Shown: positions 1 through 8,702, counted from the first letter of the stretch. The stretch: 64,000 nucleotides of DNA from Amycolatopsis sp. WAC 01376 (GCF_003947415.1 NZ_QHKL01000006.1:434001-498000), one strand, 5' to 3'. Program-made: numbers and translations. Notes: a model not told the origin generated them from the letters alone.

Positions 1-352
1 GGGCAGGCTCCACGTCACCGGCAGGCGCAAACGCGTGGTGATCCGCGGCGGGTACACGATCAGCCCGGCCGAGGTCGAGTTCGCGATCGGGGACCATCCC
101 GCGATCAGCGAGGTCGCCTGCGTCCCGGTCCCGGACACCGGCCTGGGGGAACGGCTCTGCGCCTGCGTGACCGTCCGTGACGGACACTCGCCGACGTTGA
201 CCGAGCTCACGGCGTTCCTCACCGCCGGAGGCCTCGCCGTCCGAAAACTGCCGGAACTCCTGCTCACCCTTCCCGAACTCCCGCTCGGCCGGACCGGCAA
301 GGTCTGCCATCGCACGCTCGCCGGTCTCGCGGCCCGCCGCTGCCCGTCATGA
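1..352 (+). CDS. C-terminal part of an acyl-AMP ligase / acyl-CoA synthetase (5' end outside window)
   Basis: The reading frame is open from base 2 and stops at 352, giving about 116 residues. It matches the small C-terminal domain of ANL-superfamily adenylating enzymes: a hinge-type GRRKRVVIRGGY segment, the ISPAEVE stretch of the A8 region, and a late GRTGKV carrying the conserved Lys that contacts the acyl-adenylate. Substrate cannot be told because the large N-terminal domain lies upstream of the window. The next gene starts 63 bases downstream and has its own ribosome site. Confidence 0.85.
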   Translation, partial: GRLHVTGRRKRVVIRGGYTISPAEVEFAIGDHPAISEVACVPVPDTGLGERLCACVTVRDGHSPTLTELTAFLTAGGLAVRKLPELLLTLPELPLGRTGKVCHRTLAGLAARRCPS

Positions 353-415
353 TTCGCCTGCCCGCTCCCGGGTACTCGAAAGATCGGCAACGGAACCGAC
401 GAGACAGGAGATGCC

Positions 416-1519
416 GTGCACAGCTCAACGCTCCGGGAAGTGACCGCACGTGAAGGCCCCTTCGCGTCGGTCTACTTCGACAACTCGCACAACACCGAAG
501 ACGCCGCCGCCCAGCTGGACCTGCGCTGGCGCTCGATCCGCAAGCAACTCGCCGACGAGGGCGCGCAAGAGCGGACCCTCAGCGCACTCGACGCCGCGGT
601 GGCCGCCGCACCGCCGTCGGAGGGCAGGGCCGGACGTGCCCTGGTCGCGGGCGGTGACGAGGTCGTACTCGACGAGGAGCTCGTGGAGCCGCCGCCCCGG
701 GAGATCGTCCGCGTCGCGCAGCAGCCGTACCTGCTCCCGCTCCTGCGGCTCACCCCGGTCGTCGTACCGCATGTGGTGGTGGTCGTGGACAAGACCGGGG
801 CCGATCTGTTCGCGGCGGGCGAGGACGGCGCCGAACGGCGGACCGTCCAGGGTGAGGAGCATCCGGTGCACAAGGTGCGCGGGGGCGGCTCTGCCTACTG
901 GAACATCCAGCACCGGGTGGAGGCCGTCGCCGAACGCAACGCCGCGGACGTGGCGCGCGAAGCTGTCGAACTCGCGGACTCCATCGGTGCCGAGATGCTG
1001 ATTCTCGCGGGTGAGGTGCAGGCGCGGACGCTGGTGCGTGAAGAACTCGCCCCGCGGGGCAAGGAAAAGGTCGTCGAGCTCGAAGAAGGCGGCCGAGCGG
1101 ACGGCAGTGCCCCGGAAGCGCTCGAAGCCGAGGTCCGCCGCGTCCTCGTCGAGCACGCGGAACGCCGTCGCCAGGACGTGATCGAACGCTTCCGCGTCGA
1201 ACAGGGCCGTGAGGGCGGACTGGCGACGGACGGACTCGCGCGAACGGCCGCGGCCCTGCGTTCGAGCGCCGTCGAGACCCTGCTGATCGACGCCGACTCG
1301 CTGGCGGATCGCCTGGTCTGGGTCACGGACGACCCGACACAGATCGCGACCACCAGGGAAGAGCTCGAACTTTCAGGGACCGGCGCGGAAGCCCTGACGG
1401 AATGCCGCGCGGACGAAGCGCTGCCCGCGGCCGTGCTGTCCGAAGGCGCGGACATCGTCCCCGTCAGCGGCGAGGGTCTGGCGGAGGGCGTCGGGGCGAT
1501 CCTCCGGTTCTCGATCTGA
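416..1519 (+). CDS. Rv2629-like baeRF2 (release-factor-fold) protein
   Basis: A 367-residue protein starting at GTG 416 behind an AGGAG ribosome site. The pattern (N-terminal SVYFD, central VVVVVDKTGADLF, then RVEAVAERNA, a C-terminal adenine-rich-helix region and a final alpha/beta domain) is that of the actinobacterial Rv2629 family, assigned to the bacterial archaeo-eukaryotic release factor superfamily (baeRF2). The fold resembles eRF1 domain 2 / Vms1, which act as peptidyl-tRNA hydrolases, so a ribosome-rescue or hibernation role is plausible but unproven. In mycobacteria Rv2629 belongs to the dormancy regulon, which fits the stress and fermentation genes that follow here. Confidence 0.8.
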   Translation: MHSSTLREVTAREGPFASVYFDNSHNTEDAAAQLDLRWRSIRKQLADEGAQERTLSALDAAVAAAPPSEGRAGRALVAGGDEVVLDEELVEPPPREIVRVAQQPYLLPLLRLTPVVVPHVVVVVDKTGADLFAAGEDGAERRTVQGEEHPVHKVRGGGSAYWNIQHRVEAVAERNAADVAREAVELADSIGAEMLILAGEVQARTLVREELAPRGKEKVVELEEGGRADGSAPEALEAEVRRVLVEHAERRRQDVIERFRVEQGREGGLATDGLARTAAALRSSAVETLLIDADSLADRLVWVTDDPTQIATTREELELSGTGAEALTECRADEALPAAVLSEGADIVPVSGEGLAEGVGAILRFSI

Positions 1520-1550
1520 TCCCACGCCTTGGCTGGCAGGCGATGGTGGT

Positions 1551-1597
1551 GAGCGGGGAAAATTCCGGACACTGAACGTCCGGAATCTTCCCCGCTC
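1551..1597. terminator. 20-bp inverted repeat, probable terminator
   Basis: Arms 1551-1570 and 1578-1597 pair at 19 of 20 positions around a 7-base loop (ACTGAAC). It begins 31 bases after the baeRF2 stop. There is no T-run, as is usual in high-GC actinomycetes. The loop resembles those of the dyads at 1703, 1788 and 26047, so this is also a member of an intergenic repeat family. Confidence 0.65.
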
Positions 1598-1702
1598 AAC
1601 GTCCCAAATCCTCCACGCTCGACCGTGCCGCGGCGAGGTCCCAGTGAGTAAGCAAACGCCGATTCGCTCTAGTGAGGGATGAGGCAGAGGTGGCGTCAGT
1701 TC

Positions 1703-1751
1703 GGGGTGTGTGGAAACAGAGACGTTGAATGTCCCTATTTCCACACACCCC
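1703..1751. repeat. Inverted repeat with GTTGAAT loop
   Basis: Arms 1703-1723 and 1731-1751 match at 19 of 21 positions around GTTGAAT. The right arm is nearly identical to that of the dyad at 26047-26093, about 24 kb away, so this is a dispersed family and not a one-off terminator. Confidence 0.7.
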
Positions 1752-1787
1752 TTCCGGAACAGGTGTTCACAGGACCTGTCACGCTGG

Positions 1788-1832
1788 ACTGTGTGGATTT
1801 TGGGACATCTGACGTCCCGAAATCCACACAGT
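1788..1832. repeat. Inverted repeat with ATCTGAC loop
   Basis: Arms 1788-1806 (ACTGTGTGG...) and 1814-1832 pair at 18 of 19 positions around a 7-base loop. It has the same arm length and loop size as the neighbouring dyad at 1703 and a related sequence (GTGTGGA...GTCC core). Confidence 0.7.
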
Positions 1833-1864
1833 GAGGGGCGCGGTTCGACAGCGTGACCAGGGCC

Positions 1865-1907
1865 GAAGGCTCCCATCGCCGCATCAGACACGGTGAAGGG
1901 AGCCTTC
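1865..1907. repeat. GAAGGCTCCC inverted repeat
   Basis: GAAGGCTCCC at 1865-1874 is repeated inverted as GGGAGCCTTC at 1898-1907. Nested on the right side is GGTGAAGG/CCTTCACC (1892-1910). The GTGAAGG...CCTTCAC core recalls the larger palindromes at 40476 and 48008. Confidence 0.5.
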
Positions 1908-1971
1908 ACCCACCACCGACCGCGCCCGCTAACATGCCACCTAGCTGCCAGAAAGTGTCCCTTGTGGACGC

Positions 1972-2229
1972 TCAGTGGGATGCCGCCACGGCGTCGCGGG
2001 CCTTGTCGCCGCCGGCGACGGAGCTTTCCCGTGCGCAGTGGGCGCAGCAGAAGAACCGGTCCTCCACCTGGATCCCGTGCCCGACCACGCGGCATCCGCA
2101 GTGGTCACAGATCGGGGCGAGCTGGTGGATCGCGCATTCGAAGGAGTCGAAGGTGTGCATCGCTCCCTCGACGGTGCGGATCTCGAAGGTCTTCTCGTAG
2201 TCGTTTCCACAGACTTCGCAGGTGGCCAT
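1972..2229 (-). CDS. Small Cys-rich (zinc-finger / metallothionein-like) protein
   Basis: An 85-residue protein. ATG 2229 is chosen because GGAGGA lies four bases upstream, although the frame is open further out. Cys pairs at the N-terminus (CEVCG), middle (CDHCGCR) and C-terminal part (FFCCAHCA), plus His residues, suggest two metal-binding knuckles. Similar short actinobacterial proteins are annotated as prokaryotic metallothionein-like, but the function is not established. It lies downstream of the acetate kinase gene on the same strand, 115 bases away, and could be co-transcribed. Confidence 0.7.
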   Translation of the reverse strand: MATCEVCGNDYEKTFEIRTVEGAMHTFDSFECAIHQLAPICDHCGCRVVGHGIQVEDRFFCCAHCARESSVAGGDKARDAVAASH

Positions 2230-2344
2230 CGGTCTTCCTCCGGGTAGTGCTCGTGGTTCTGTCACCGGTTACCCGGCTCGCTTCGTCGGCAACCACGGCT
2301 TCGCCCGCGGCACCGGAAAAGCGGTCCGGGCCGCCCGGGGCGGC

Positions 2345-3439
2345 TCAGGAAGCCGGCCCTGACCGCACAGCGTCGGCCGCCGCCGAGGCCAGGGAGAGTT
2401 CTTCGCGCGACCGCACGGTCAGGACCGGTATCCGCGCTTCCCGGTCGCTGATGACCGCGTCCTTCGCCCGTTCGGAGGACAGACCGCCCTGAAATCCGAG
2501 TACGCCGAGTCCGCGCGCGATGGCCTCGGCGACCTCCGGCTGGTCCCAGCCGATGTCGCCGGTGAGCACCAGCGCGTCGACGTGGTCGAGGCTCGCCGCG
2601 ACGGCGGCGATTTCGCGGCGAGCGCGGTGTTCGAACACGGCCATGGCGAACTGGGCCCTGACGTCACCGGCCCGGCTGTCCTTGACCAGCTCACGGGTGT
2701 CGTCCGAAGTGCCGGACAACCCGAGCAGCCCCGAATGGTGGTAGAGACCGTCTTCGAGTTCGTCCAGCGCGACGTGCCCTTCCCGCAGGAGCCACAGCAG
2801 CATGCCGGGGTCGACACTGCCGGACCGTTTGGCCATCATCGTGCCTTCGAGCGGGGTGAAGCCCATCGACGTGTCGACACTGCGCCCGCCGGAGACCGCG
2901 CAGACCGAGCTGCCACCGGACAGATGCGCCACGAGCAGGTTCAGCCCGGCCGCCGGGCGGGAAAGCAGCTCGGCGGCACGCCGGACCGCCCACGCGAACG
3001 AATGTCCGTGGAAGCCGTAGCGGCGCAGATCCCAGCGTTCACGCCAGCGCGCGGGCAGCGGATAGGTTCGCGCGACCTCCGGCAGGCCGTGGTGGAAGGC
3101 GGTGTCCGGGCAGACGACGTGCGGAACGTCCGGCAGCAGGCCGGTCAGCTGCTCCAGGAGGGCTTCGGTGTTCGGGACGTGTTCCGGCGCCAGCGATTTC
3201 GCCGCCGCGATCGCCTCGCGCACGCCCGCGTCCACCACGGACGGCGAGACGAGCGCGGACCCGCCGTGCACGAGCCGGTAGGCGACCATGTCGACCTTCA
3301 ATCCGTCCACAAAGGACTGAACGTCTTCGGTGGCGTCGGCGGGCCGCTTGCCGATCTCCGCCGAGTCGACGACGTCCTCGCCGTCGACCACATGCAACCG
3401 CAGGCTGCCCGAGCCGGGGTTGACGGTGAGGATCCTCAT
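2345..3439 (-). CDS. ackA: Acetate kinase (divergent)
   Basis: A 364-residue ASKHA-fold kinase that would make ATP and acetate from acetyl phosphate. ATG 3439 overlaps the phosphoketolase stop (ATGA), so the two are translationally coupled and form an acetyl-phosphate route. Family marks present: YRLVHGG, CPDTAFH, RRYGFHGHS, and the signature SVDTSMGFTPLEG followed by KRSG. Odd points: the N-terminal motif is NPGSGSLR instead of NxGSSSLK, the second signature reads HLSGGSS, and the C-terminal GIGEN motif, whose Glu is a catalytic metal ligand in characterised enzymes, reads DIGWD. Activity should not be assumed. Confidence 0.87.
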   Translation of the reverse strand: MRILTVNPGSGSLRLHVVDGEDVVDSAEIGKRPADATEDVQSFVDGLKVDMVAYRLVHGGSALVSPSVVDAGVREAIAAAKSLAPEHVPNTEALLEQLTGLLPDVPHVVCPDTAFHHGLPEVARTYPLPARWRERWDLRRYGFHGHSFAWAVRRAAELLSRPAAGLNLLVAHLSGGSSVCAVSGGRSVDTSMGFTPLEGTMMAKRSGSVDPGMLLWLLREGHVALDELEDGLYHHSGLLGLSGTSDDTRELVKDSRAGDVRAQFAMAVFEHRARREIAAVAASLDHVDALVLTGDIGWDQPEVAEAIARGLGVLGFQGGLSSERAKDAVISDREARIPVLTVRSREELSLASAAADAVRSGPAS

Positions 3440-5736
3440 GTCCGCCACCGCCATCCGGTGATCTCCGCCGGATCCTGACCGTCCTGATAGGACTGACGCA
3501 GGACGGCGTCCCGCCGCCGGATCAGGTCGCGCGCGAGGTCACCGCCCGCCGAACCCCAGCCAGGTGCCCGACGGACGGCGTCGGCGGCGAGGTCGTGGCG
3601 GGTCATCCGGTTGCTCGCGAGCAGATCGAACGGGGTGGTCGTGGTGCCTTCCTCCAGGTAGCCGTGCACATGGAAGCGGTCGGTGCCAGGACGTCCGTGC
3701 AGGACCTCGTGCACCGCGGACGGGTAACCGTGGAAGGCGAACACCACCGGGGTCCCGTCGCCGAAACAGTCGGTGAACGCCTCCTCGGATATCCCGTGGG
3801 GATGCCGGTCCGGCGGGCAGAGCGAGAGCAGGTCGACCACGTTCACCACCCGCACCCGCAGGTCCGGCGCGGCTTCGCGCAGCAGCTGGGCCGCGGCCAG
3901 GGTTTCGACGGTCGGGGTCGTCCCGGCGCAGGCGAGGACGACATCGGCGGTGTCTTCGGTGGTACTCGCCCACGGCCAGACCGAGGCGCCGGCACGGCAG
4001 TGCGCGCGGGCCTCCTCGGGAGAGAGCCACTGCGGACCGCTCTGTTTCCCCGCGACGACGACGTTGATCAGGCCGGTCGAGCCGAGGCAGCGGTGCATCG
4101 TCTCCAGCAGCGTGTTCGCGTCCGGTGGGAGATAGATCCGCGAGGTGCTGGCCTTCTTGGTCAGCATCTGGTTGATGAAGCCGGGGCCCTGATGGCTGTA
4201 CCCGTTGTGCTCCTGGCGCCAGCCGTCGCTGGTGAGCAGGTAGTTCAGGCTCGCCACCGGTGCGCGCCACGGCACCTCGTCCGCCATCTTGAGGAATTTG
4301 GCGTACTGGTTGACCATGCTGTCCACAATGGACACGAAGGCTTCGTAGCAGGGGAACAGGCCGTGCCGTCCGGTGAGCAGGTAGCCCTGCAACCAGCCTT
4401 GGCACAGATGTTCCGACAGCACCTCGTGCACGCGGCCGCGCGGGCCGAGATGCTCGGTGTACCCGGGAACGTCACGGTCGAACTGGCGTGGTGTCGCTTC
4501 GAGAAGCGCGCCCAGCTTGTTGGACTCCAGCTCGTCCGGGCAGACGACGCGGAACGTGGCGGGCGCGCGCCGGACGAGTTCCGCCAGCCACTCGGCGAGC
4601 ACTTCGGGGGCGCTCGCGTCGGCGGCGCCGGGCTCGTCGACCGCGGCGGCGTACTTCGCGACGTCCGGCAGCGGGCGATCGCGGCGAAGCCGTCCTCCGT
4701 TGGCCTGCGGGACCCGGCCGAGCCGCAACCCGGGGTCGGGCGGCACCGTCAGGATGTCCTCGGCCGGGACACCGTTCTCGTCGAAGAGTTCCTCCGGCCG
4801 GTAGGACCGTAGCCAGCGTTCCAGTGCGGCGAGTTCGCGCGGATCGTCCGCGGCGCCGGACAGGGGGACCTGGTGGGCGTGGAAGGTGCCTTCGAGTGGC
4901 GTTCCGTCCGGCGTGGTCGCCGGCAGGCCCGCTCCCTTGGAGCTCCGCAGGACGATCATCGGTGGCGGGCCCGCGTCGCGCTCGTGTGCTCGCGCAAGCG
5001 CCTCGGCCAGCGGTGTGTCCGGGTCTTCGCTGTCGCGGACGTCCACCAGGATCGGGCTCCAGCCGCAGCCGGTGAAATAGGCGGCGAGTTCGTCCTCGGA
5101 CATCGCTTCGTAGATTGTCGGCGACGCGATCTTGTAGCCGTTGAGGTGCAGGATGGGCAGCACGCTGCCGTCACCCTTGCCGGTGAATTTGGGGCTGTGC
5201 CAGGCGGCGGCGGTCGGCCCGGTCTCGGCCTCCCCGTCGCCGATCACGCAGGCGACCAGCAGCCCTGGATCGTCGAAGGCGGCACCGAAAGCGGTCGCGA
5301 GCGCATACCCGAGCTCCCCACCCTCATGGATGACGCCAGGGACTTCGGGGGACAGGTGACTGGGGAAACCACCGGGCCAGGAGAACCGTTCGACGAGTTC
5401 GGTGAGCCCACGCTCGTCGAGAGACAGCCGCGGGTCGTACTCCGCGTGAGTGCCCTCCAGCCAGAGGTTGGCGTGGATGGCGGGCGCGCCGTGGCCGGGT
5501 CCGGTGATGAGCAGTGTCCGTTGCCCGGTCTCGGAAACGAGGCGATTCAGGCCCGCGTAGACGAGGGTCAGGCCGGGGCAGGTGCCCCAGTGCCCGAGTG
5601 GCCGCGGCTTCAGGTGTTCGGGCCGGAGGGGCTCGCGGAGCAGGGTGTTGTCCTTGAGATGGATCATCGCCGCGGCGAGGTAGTCGCACGCCCGCCGGTA
5701 CCGCCGTAGCGTCCCGGTTTCGGTTCCGCCAGGCAC
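3436..5736 (-). CDS. xfp: Xylulose-5-phosphate/fructose-6-phosphate phosphoketolase
   Basis: A 766-residue thiamine-diphosphate enzyme that splits xylulose 5-phosphate or fructose 6-phosphate with phosphate to acetyl phosphate plus a shorter sugar phosphate. Start is GTG 5736 with GGAGG four bases upstream. Seen: HWGTCPGL near residue 50, GPGHGAPA, the TPP motif GDGEAETGPTAAAWH with following SPKF, and LNGYKIASPTIY, all typical of the family, with usual length. It overlaps acetate kinase by ATGA and follows the response regulator by 52 bases, so regulator and enzymes may be one transcript. Confidence 0.96.
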   Translation of the reverse strand: MPGGTETGTLRRYRRACDYLAAAMIHLKDNTLLREPLRPEHLKPRPLGHWGTCPGLTLVYAGLNRLVSETGQRTLLITGPGHGAPAIHANLWLEGTHAEYDPRLSLDERGLTELVERFSWPGGFPSHLSPEVPGVIHEGGELGYALATAFGAAFDDPGLLVACVIGDGEAETGPTAAAWHSPKFTGKGDGSVLPILHLNGYKIASPTIYEAMSEDELAAYFTGCGWSPILVDVRDSEDPDTPLAEALARAHERDAGPPPMIVLRSSKGAGLPATTPDGTPLEGTFHAHQVPLSGAADDPRELAALERWLRSYRPEELFDENGVPAEDILTVPPDPGLRLGRVPQANGGRLRRDRPLPDVAKYAAAVDEPGAADASAPEVLAEWLAELVRRAPATFRVVCPDELESNKLGALLEATPRQFDRDVPGYTEHLGPRGRVHEVLSEHLCQGWLQGYLLTGRHGLFPCYEAFVSIVDSMVNQYAKFLKMADEVPWRAPVASLNYLLTSDGWRQEHNGYSHQGPGFINQMLTKKASTSRIYLPPDANTLLETMHRCLGSTGLINVVVAGKQSGPQWLSPEEARAHCRAGASVWPWASTTEDTADVVLACAGTTPTVETLAAAQLLREAAPDLRVRVVNVVDLLSLCPPDRHPHGISEEAFTDCFGDGTPVVFAFHGYPSAVHEVLHGRPGTDRFHVHGYLEEGTTTTPFDLLASNRMTRHDLAADAVRRAPGWGSAGGDLARDLIRRRDAVLRQSYQDGQDPAEITGWRWRT

Positions 5737-5788
5737 CGGTCCTCCTTTCCGAGTGGGTTTTCGGAAGGGGTACCCGGTGCTGGAGCGG

Positions 5789-6445
5789 CTAACCCGGGAC
5801 GACCAGGCCGGATTCGTAGGCGAGCACCACGAGTTGCGCGCGGTCGCGGGCGTGGAGTTTGGTCATGGCGCGGTTGACGTGGGTTTTCGCGGTCAACGGG
5901 CTGATCACCATCCGGTCGGCGATCTCGTCGTTGGACAGGCCTTGCGCGACCAGGGCGACGGCTTCGCGTTCCCGGTTCGTCAGTTCCTTCAGCCCCTTTC
6001 CGGTGCCGGTGCGAGGCGGCTGGGTGACGTACCGGTCGATCAGCTTGCGGGTGATCGACGGCGCGAGCAGGGCGTCGCCGCGCGCGGCGACGCGTACCGC
6101 GTGAAGGAAGTCCTCGGGCTCGATGTCCTTGACGAGGAATCCCGCCGCCCCCGCGCGAAGGGCGTTGAAGACGTACTCGTCCAGGCCGTAGTTGGTCAGG
6201 ATGACGACGTGCACGCCGGACAGGGCCGGATCGGCGGCGATGCGCCGGGTCGCTTCGATGCCGTCGACGACGGGCATCTGGATGTCGATGAGCGCGATGT
6301 CGGGCAGGTGTTCCTTGGCGAGTGCCACGCCTTCGCGGCCGTCGGCGGCTTCGGCCACCACCTCGATGTCGTCCTCGACGTCGAGCAGCGCGCGGAACCC
6401 GCTGCGCAGAAGCGGCTGGTCGTCGACCAACAGAACACGGATCAC
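5789..6445 (-). CDS. NarL/LuxR-type response regulator
   Basis: A 218-residue regulator. Receiver domain about residues 1-120, with acidic pocket VDDQ near position 9, phospho-acceptor Asp in IALIDIQMPVVDG, and Lys in GFLVKD. The C-terminal LuxR helix-turn-helix starts LTNREREAVALVAQG. ATG overlaps the kinase stop (ATGA), so it is the cognate partner. Position directly upstream of xfp-ackA suggests control of that pathway, but no operator was identified. Confidence 0.93.
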   Translation of the reverse strand: MIRVLLVDDQPLLRSGFRALLDVEDDIEVVAEAADGREGVALAKEHLPDIALIDIQMPVVDGIEATRRIAADPALSGVHVVILTNYGLDEYVFNALRAGAAGFLVKDIEPEDFLHAVRVAARGDALLAPSITRKLIDRYVTQPPRTGTGKGLKELTNREREAVALVAQGLSNDEIADRMVISPLTAKTHVNRAMTKLHARDRAQLVVLAYESGLVVPG

Positions 6446-7554
6446 GACGTTCGCTCCACGGGAAGTTCGGCTTGGACGGAGAAGCCGCCCGCGGTTCGCG
6501 GTCCGGCGTGGAGCCTGCCGCCGAGAGCGGTGACCCGTTCACGCATCCCCAGCAGCCCGACACCGGGGATCGGCTCGGTGTCCGGGGTGGCCTTGCCGTC
6601 GTCGTCGACCTGGATGGCGACGGCACCCGGACGGTGGTCGATCCGGATCGACGCGGTCGTGGCCCCGGCGTGCCGGGCGATATTCGTCAGGGACTCCTGG
6701 ACGATCCGGTACGCGGTGCGGTCCGCCGCCGCGGGCAGGTCGTGCCGTTGCCCCTCGACGGTGAGCGTCGCGTCCAGACCGGTCGCCTGCGCCCGTTCCA
6801 CCAGGTCGGCGATCCGGTCGAGTCCGTGCGGCGGATTCGTCTCGTCGTCACGCAGGGCTTCCAGGGTCGCCCGCAGCTCCCGGGTCGCTTCCCGGCCCGC
6901 CTCCCGGATCGCCAGCAACGATTCCGGCACCGGCTCGCCTCGTTTGGCCGCCAGGTGGACGGCGACTTCGGCCTGCACCTTGATGACGGAGATCTGGTGG
7001 GTGAGGGAATCGTGCAGTTCCCGCGCGATGTGCAGCCGCTCCTCGTCGGCCCGGCGCCGCGCGGCCTCCTCGCGGGTGCGCTCGGCCTCGTCGGCCCGGC
7101 GTTCGGCCTGTCGCAGCGCCTCGCCCGCCGCGCCGGCGGCGATCAGCCAGGCCAGTTGGAGAGCGTCCCGGCTTTGGGTGAGTGCGTCACTCATGGCGGT
7201 GGCGTTGCCGGACACCAGGATCGCCAGCGGCAGCGCGCCGACCATGAGCAGCGATCCGGCCACGGCGACGATCCAGTGACCGGCCCGGACGGCGGCGTAG
7301 ACGGCGACCAGATAGGCGACGACCGGCACGGTGAAACCGACGGCTTGGTATCCGAGCGCGCACACGCCGGTCACGGCCAGCACCGTGAGCGGAGCCCTGC
7401 GGTGCGCGGCGAGCGCCAGGCCACCGGCTGCCAGCAGTACGTAGCCCAGCGGGTCGAAACTCGAGGAGGAGCCGGACAGTTCCGTGACCAGGAGAACCGC
7501 CGTCACCCCGGCGGCGATCGCCCAGTCCCAGATCCCGATCCGGCCCCTGCTCAT
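6442..7554 (-). CDS. Two-component sensor histidine kinase (NarL-partner type)
   Basis: A 370-residue membrane kinase. The N-terminal 150 residues hold several hydrophobic segments, followed by a charged coiled-coil rich in Glu/Arg (about 160-185), the HisKA_3 dimerisation segment with phospho-acceptor His in ARELHDSLTHQ, and a HATPase domain (QESLTNIARHA, then VDDDG and GLLGMRERV). It has no recognisable extracytoplasmic sensor domain, so the signal is probably sensed in the membrane. No clear ribosome site precedes ATG 7554, which may be leaderless. Confidence 0.92.
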   Translation of the reverse strand: MSRGRIGIWDWAIAAGVTAVLLVTELSGSSSSFDPLGYVLLAAGGLALAAHRRAPLTVLAVTGVCALGYQAVGFTVPVVAYLVAVYAAVRAGHWIVAVAGSLLMVGALPLAILVSGNATAMSDALTQSRDALQLAWLIAAGAAGEALRQAERRADEAERTREEAARRRADEERLHIARELHDSLTHQISVIKVQAEVAVHLAAKRGEPVPESLLAIREAGREATRELRATLEALRDDETNPPHGLDRIADLVERAQATGLDATLTVEGQRHDLPAAADRTAYRIVQESLTNIARHAGATTASIRIDHRPGAVAIQVDDDGKATPDTEPIPGVGLLGMRERVTALGGRLHAGPRTAGGFSVQAELPVERTS

Positions 7555-7747
7555 GCGTGCACACTAGCCAGCCGTCCGGCCGCGCGACTCCTCCGCGGGG
7601 ACGATCCGACGGCTACCGCGCACGCAGTAGTTCCGGAGCTTCTACGGCGTCGGCGGCAGTCCGGATTGTCTGCGTCCACGGGACGACCCGAGGCGGGCGG
7701 GCGGACACCATCAAGGGGCATCCAGTCATCGAGAGAAGGAGTGCCCC

Positions 7748-8107
7748 ATGTCGGTCCACCAACTACTGGCCGCGAACGAAGCCACCGGCGCTTACCTGAC
7801 CGCCGGCCGTCTCTGGTCGCTGGCGGCCGTGCTCGCCGGCCTGATCGGGGTGATCGCCGGCGGGCTCGCTCGTTTCCGTTCCGGCGGCACCCGGCGCGGA
7901 GCCGTCGTGGCCCTGACGGCTGGTCTGCTCGGCATGGCAGGCGGCGGTTTCGTGGTGGTCGCCGCCAAGGGCGGTCCCGGCACCGGCTACGGAATCGTCG
8001 GCGGCTTCATCGCCCTGGCGATCGGACTGGTCGCCGCGGCCCTCGGCGTCCTCACCCTCAAGCAGGCTGGGCGTCCGCCGGTCGCTCGCTCAAACCACGG
8101 GTGGTGA
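7748..8107 (+). CDS. Small membrane protein, DUF6223-like
   Basis: 119 residues with four hydrophobic segments alternating with short GGxxRFRSGG and AKGGPGTG turns, and a strong AAGGAG ribosome site before ATG 7748. The TAGRLW...GGPGTG layout is that of small actinobacterial DUF6223-type proteins of unknown function. Its 3' end overlaps the 3' end of the convergent carbonic anhydrase gene by 50 bases, so the two messages are antisense over their tails. Confidence 0.7.
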   Translation: MSVHQLLAANEATGAYLTAGRLWSLAAVLAGLIGVIAGGLARFRSGGTRRGAVVALTAGLLGMAGGGFVVVAAKGGPGTGYGIVGGFIALAIGLVAAALGVLTLKQAGRPPVARSNHGW

Positions 8108-8702
8108 CGACGCGCGCGCTGCCGTCGGCCAGGTGGTAGGACAATCCGGCGACAGCGGTTTCTCCGGCTTCGATCTTGTCGGCGAGCAGCCGCGAACGGT
8201 CGACCAGGAGGTCGACGGTGTGCCGGATGTGCTCGTCGATGATCTCGTCGTCGCCGGTGAGCCCGGCGGCGCGGGCGGCGAGGATGCTCGGGGTGACCCG
8301 TTCGATGACATCGCGGACGAAGCCGTTGGTGCCGAGTCCTTCGGTCAGCGCCGCGCGGGTCGCGGCGACGGCGCCACAGGAGTCATGGCCGAGCACGACG
8401 ACCAGGGGACAGTCGAGGATGCTGACGGCGTATTCGATGCTGCCCAGCACCTCCGAACCGGCGACGTGACCGGCGGTGCGCACGACGAACAGATCGCCGA
8501 GCCCCCGGTCGAAGATGATCTCGGCGGCGAGCCGCGAGTCGGAACAGCCGAAGAGGACAGCGAACGGACGCTGTCCCGGGGCTGTTTCGGCGCGGCGGGT
8601 GACGTCCTGGTTCGGGTGCTCCGGGGTGCCGGCGATGAAACGCCGGTTACCGGCGAGCAGAAGGTCGAAGGCCTCGGAAGGGCTCGGCGGCGCGTCGCTC
8701 AT
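8058..8702 (-). CDS. Beta-class carbonic anhydrase
   Basis: About 214 residues from ATG 8702; an upstream in-frame GTG at 8729 is possible and neither has a good ribosome site. It interconverts CO2 and bicarbonate. Zinc ligands are visible: Cys in LFGCSDSR, and His and Cys in VVLGHDSCGAV; the Asp-Arg dyad is the DSR of the first motif. The C-terminal YHLADGSARVV strand is typical. Its tail overlaps the preceding membrane-protein gene in convergent orientation. Confidence 0.94.
   Translation of the reverse strand: MSDAPPSPSEAFDLLLAGNRRFIAGTPEHPNQDVTRRAETAPGQRPFAVLFGCSDSRLAAEIIFDRGLGDLFVVRTAGHVAGSEVLGSIEYAVSILDCPLVVVLGHDSCGAVAATRAALTEGLGTNGFVRDVIERVTPSILAARAAGLTGDDEIIDEHIRHTVDLLVDRSRLLADKIEAGETAVAGLSYHLADGSARVVTTRGLSERPADAQPA

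Larger units (their letters stand above)
1598..1971. other. Intergenic region rich in dyads, no gene seen
   Basis: This stretch between the baeRF2 gene and the convergent small Cys-rich gene shows no credible coding frame. It holds three inverted repeats (1703-1751, 1788-1832, 1865-1907), annotated separately. Confidence 0.6.

Noticed and set aside
5753..8139. Long plus-strand frames of 508 and 605 residues
   Set aside because: They run antisense to the kinase and regulator genes, are Arg/Gly-rich and show no motif; high-GC third-position bias makes such shadows common.
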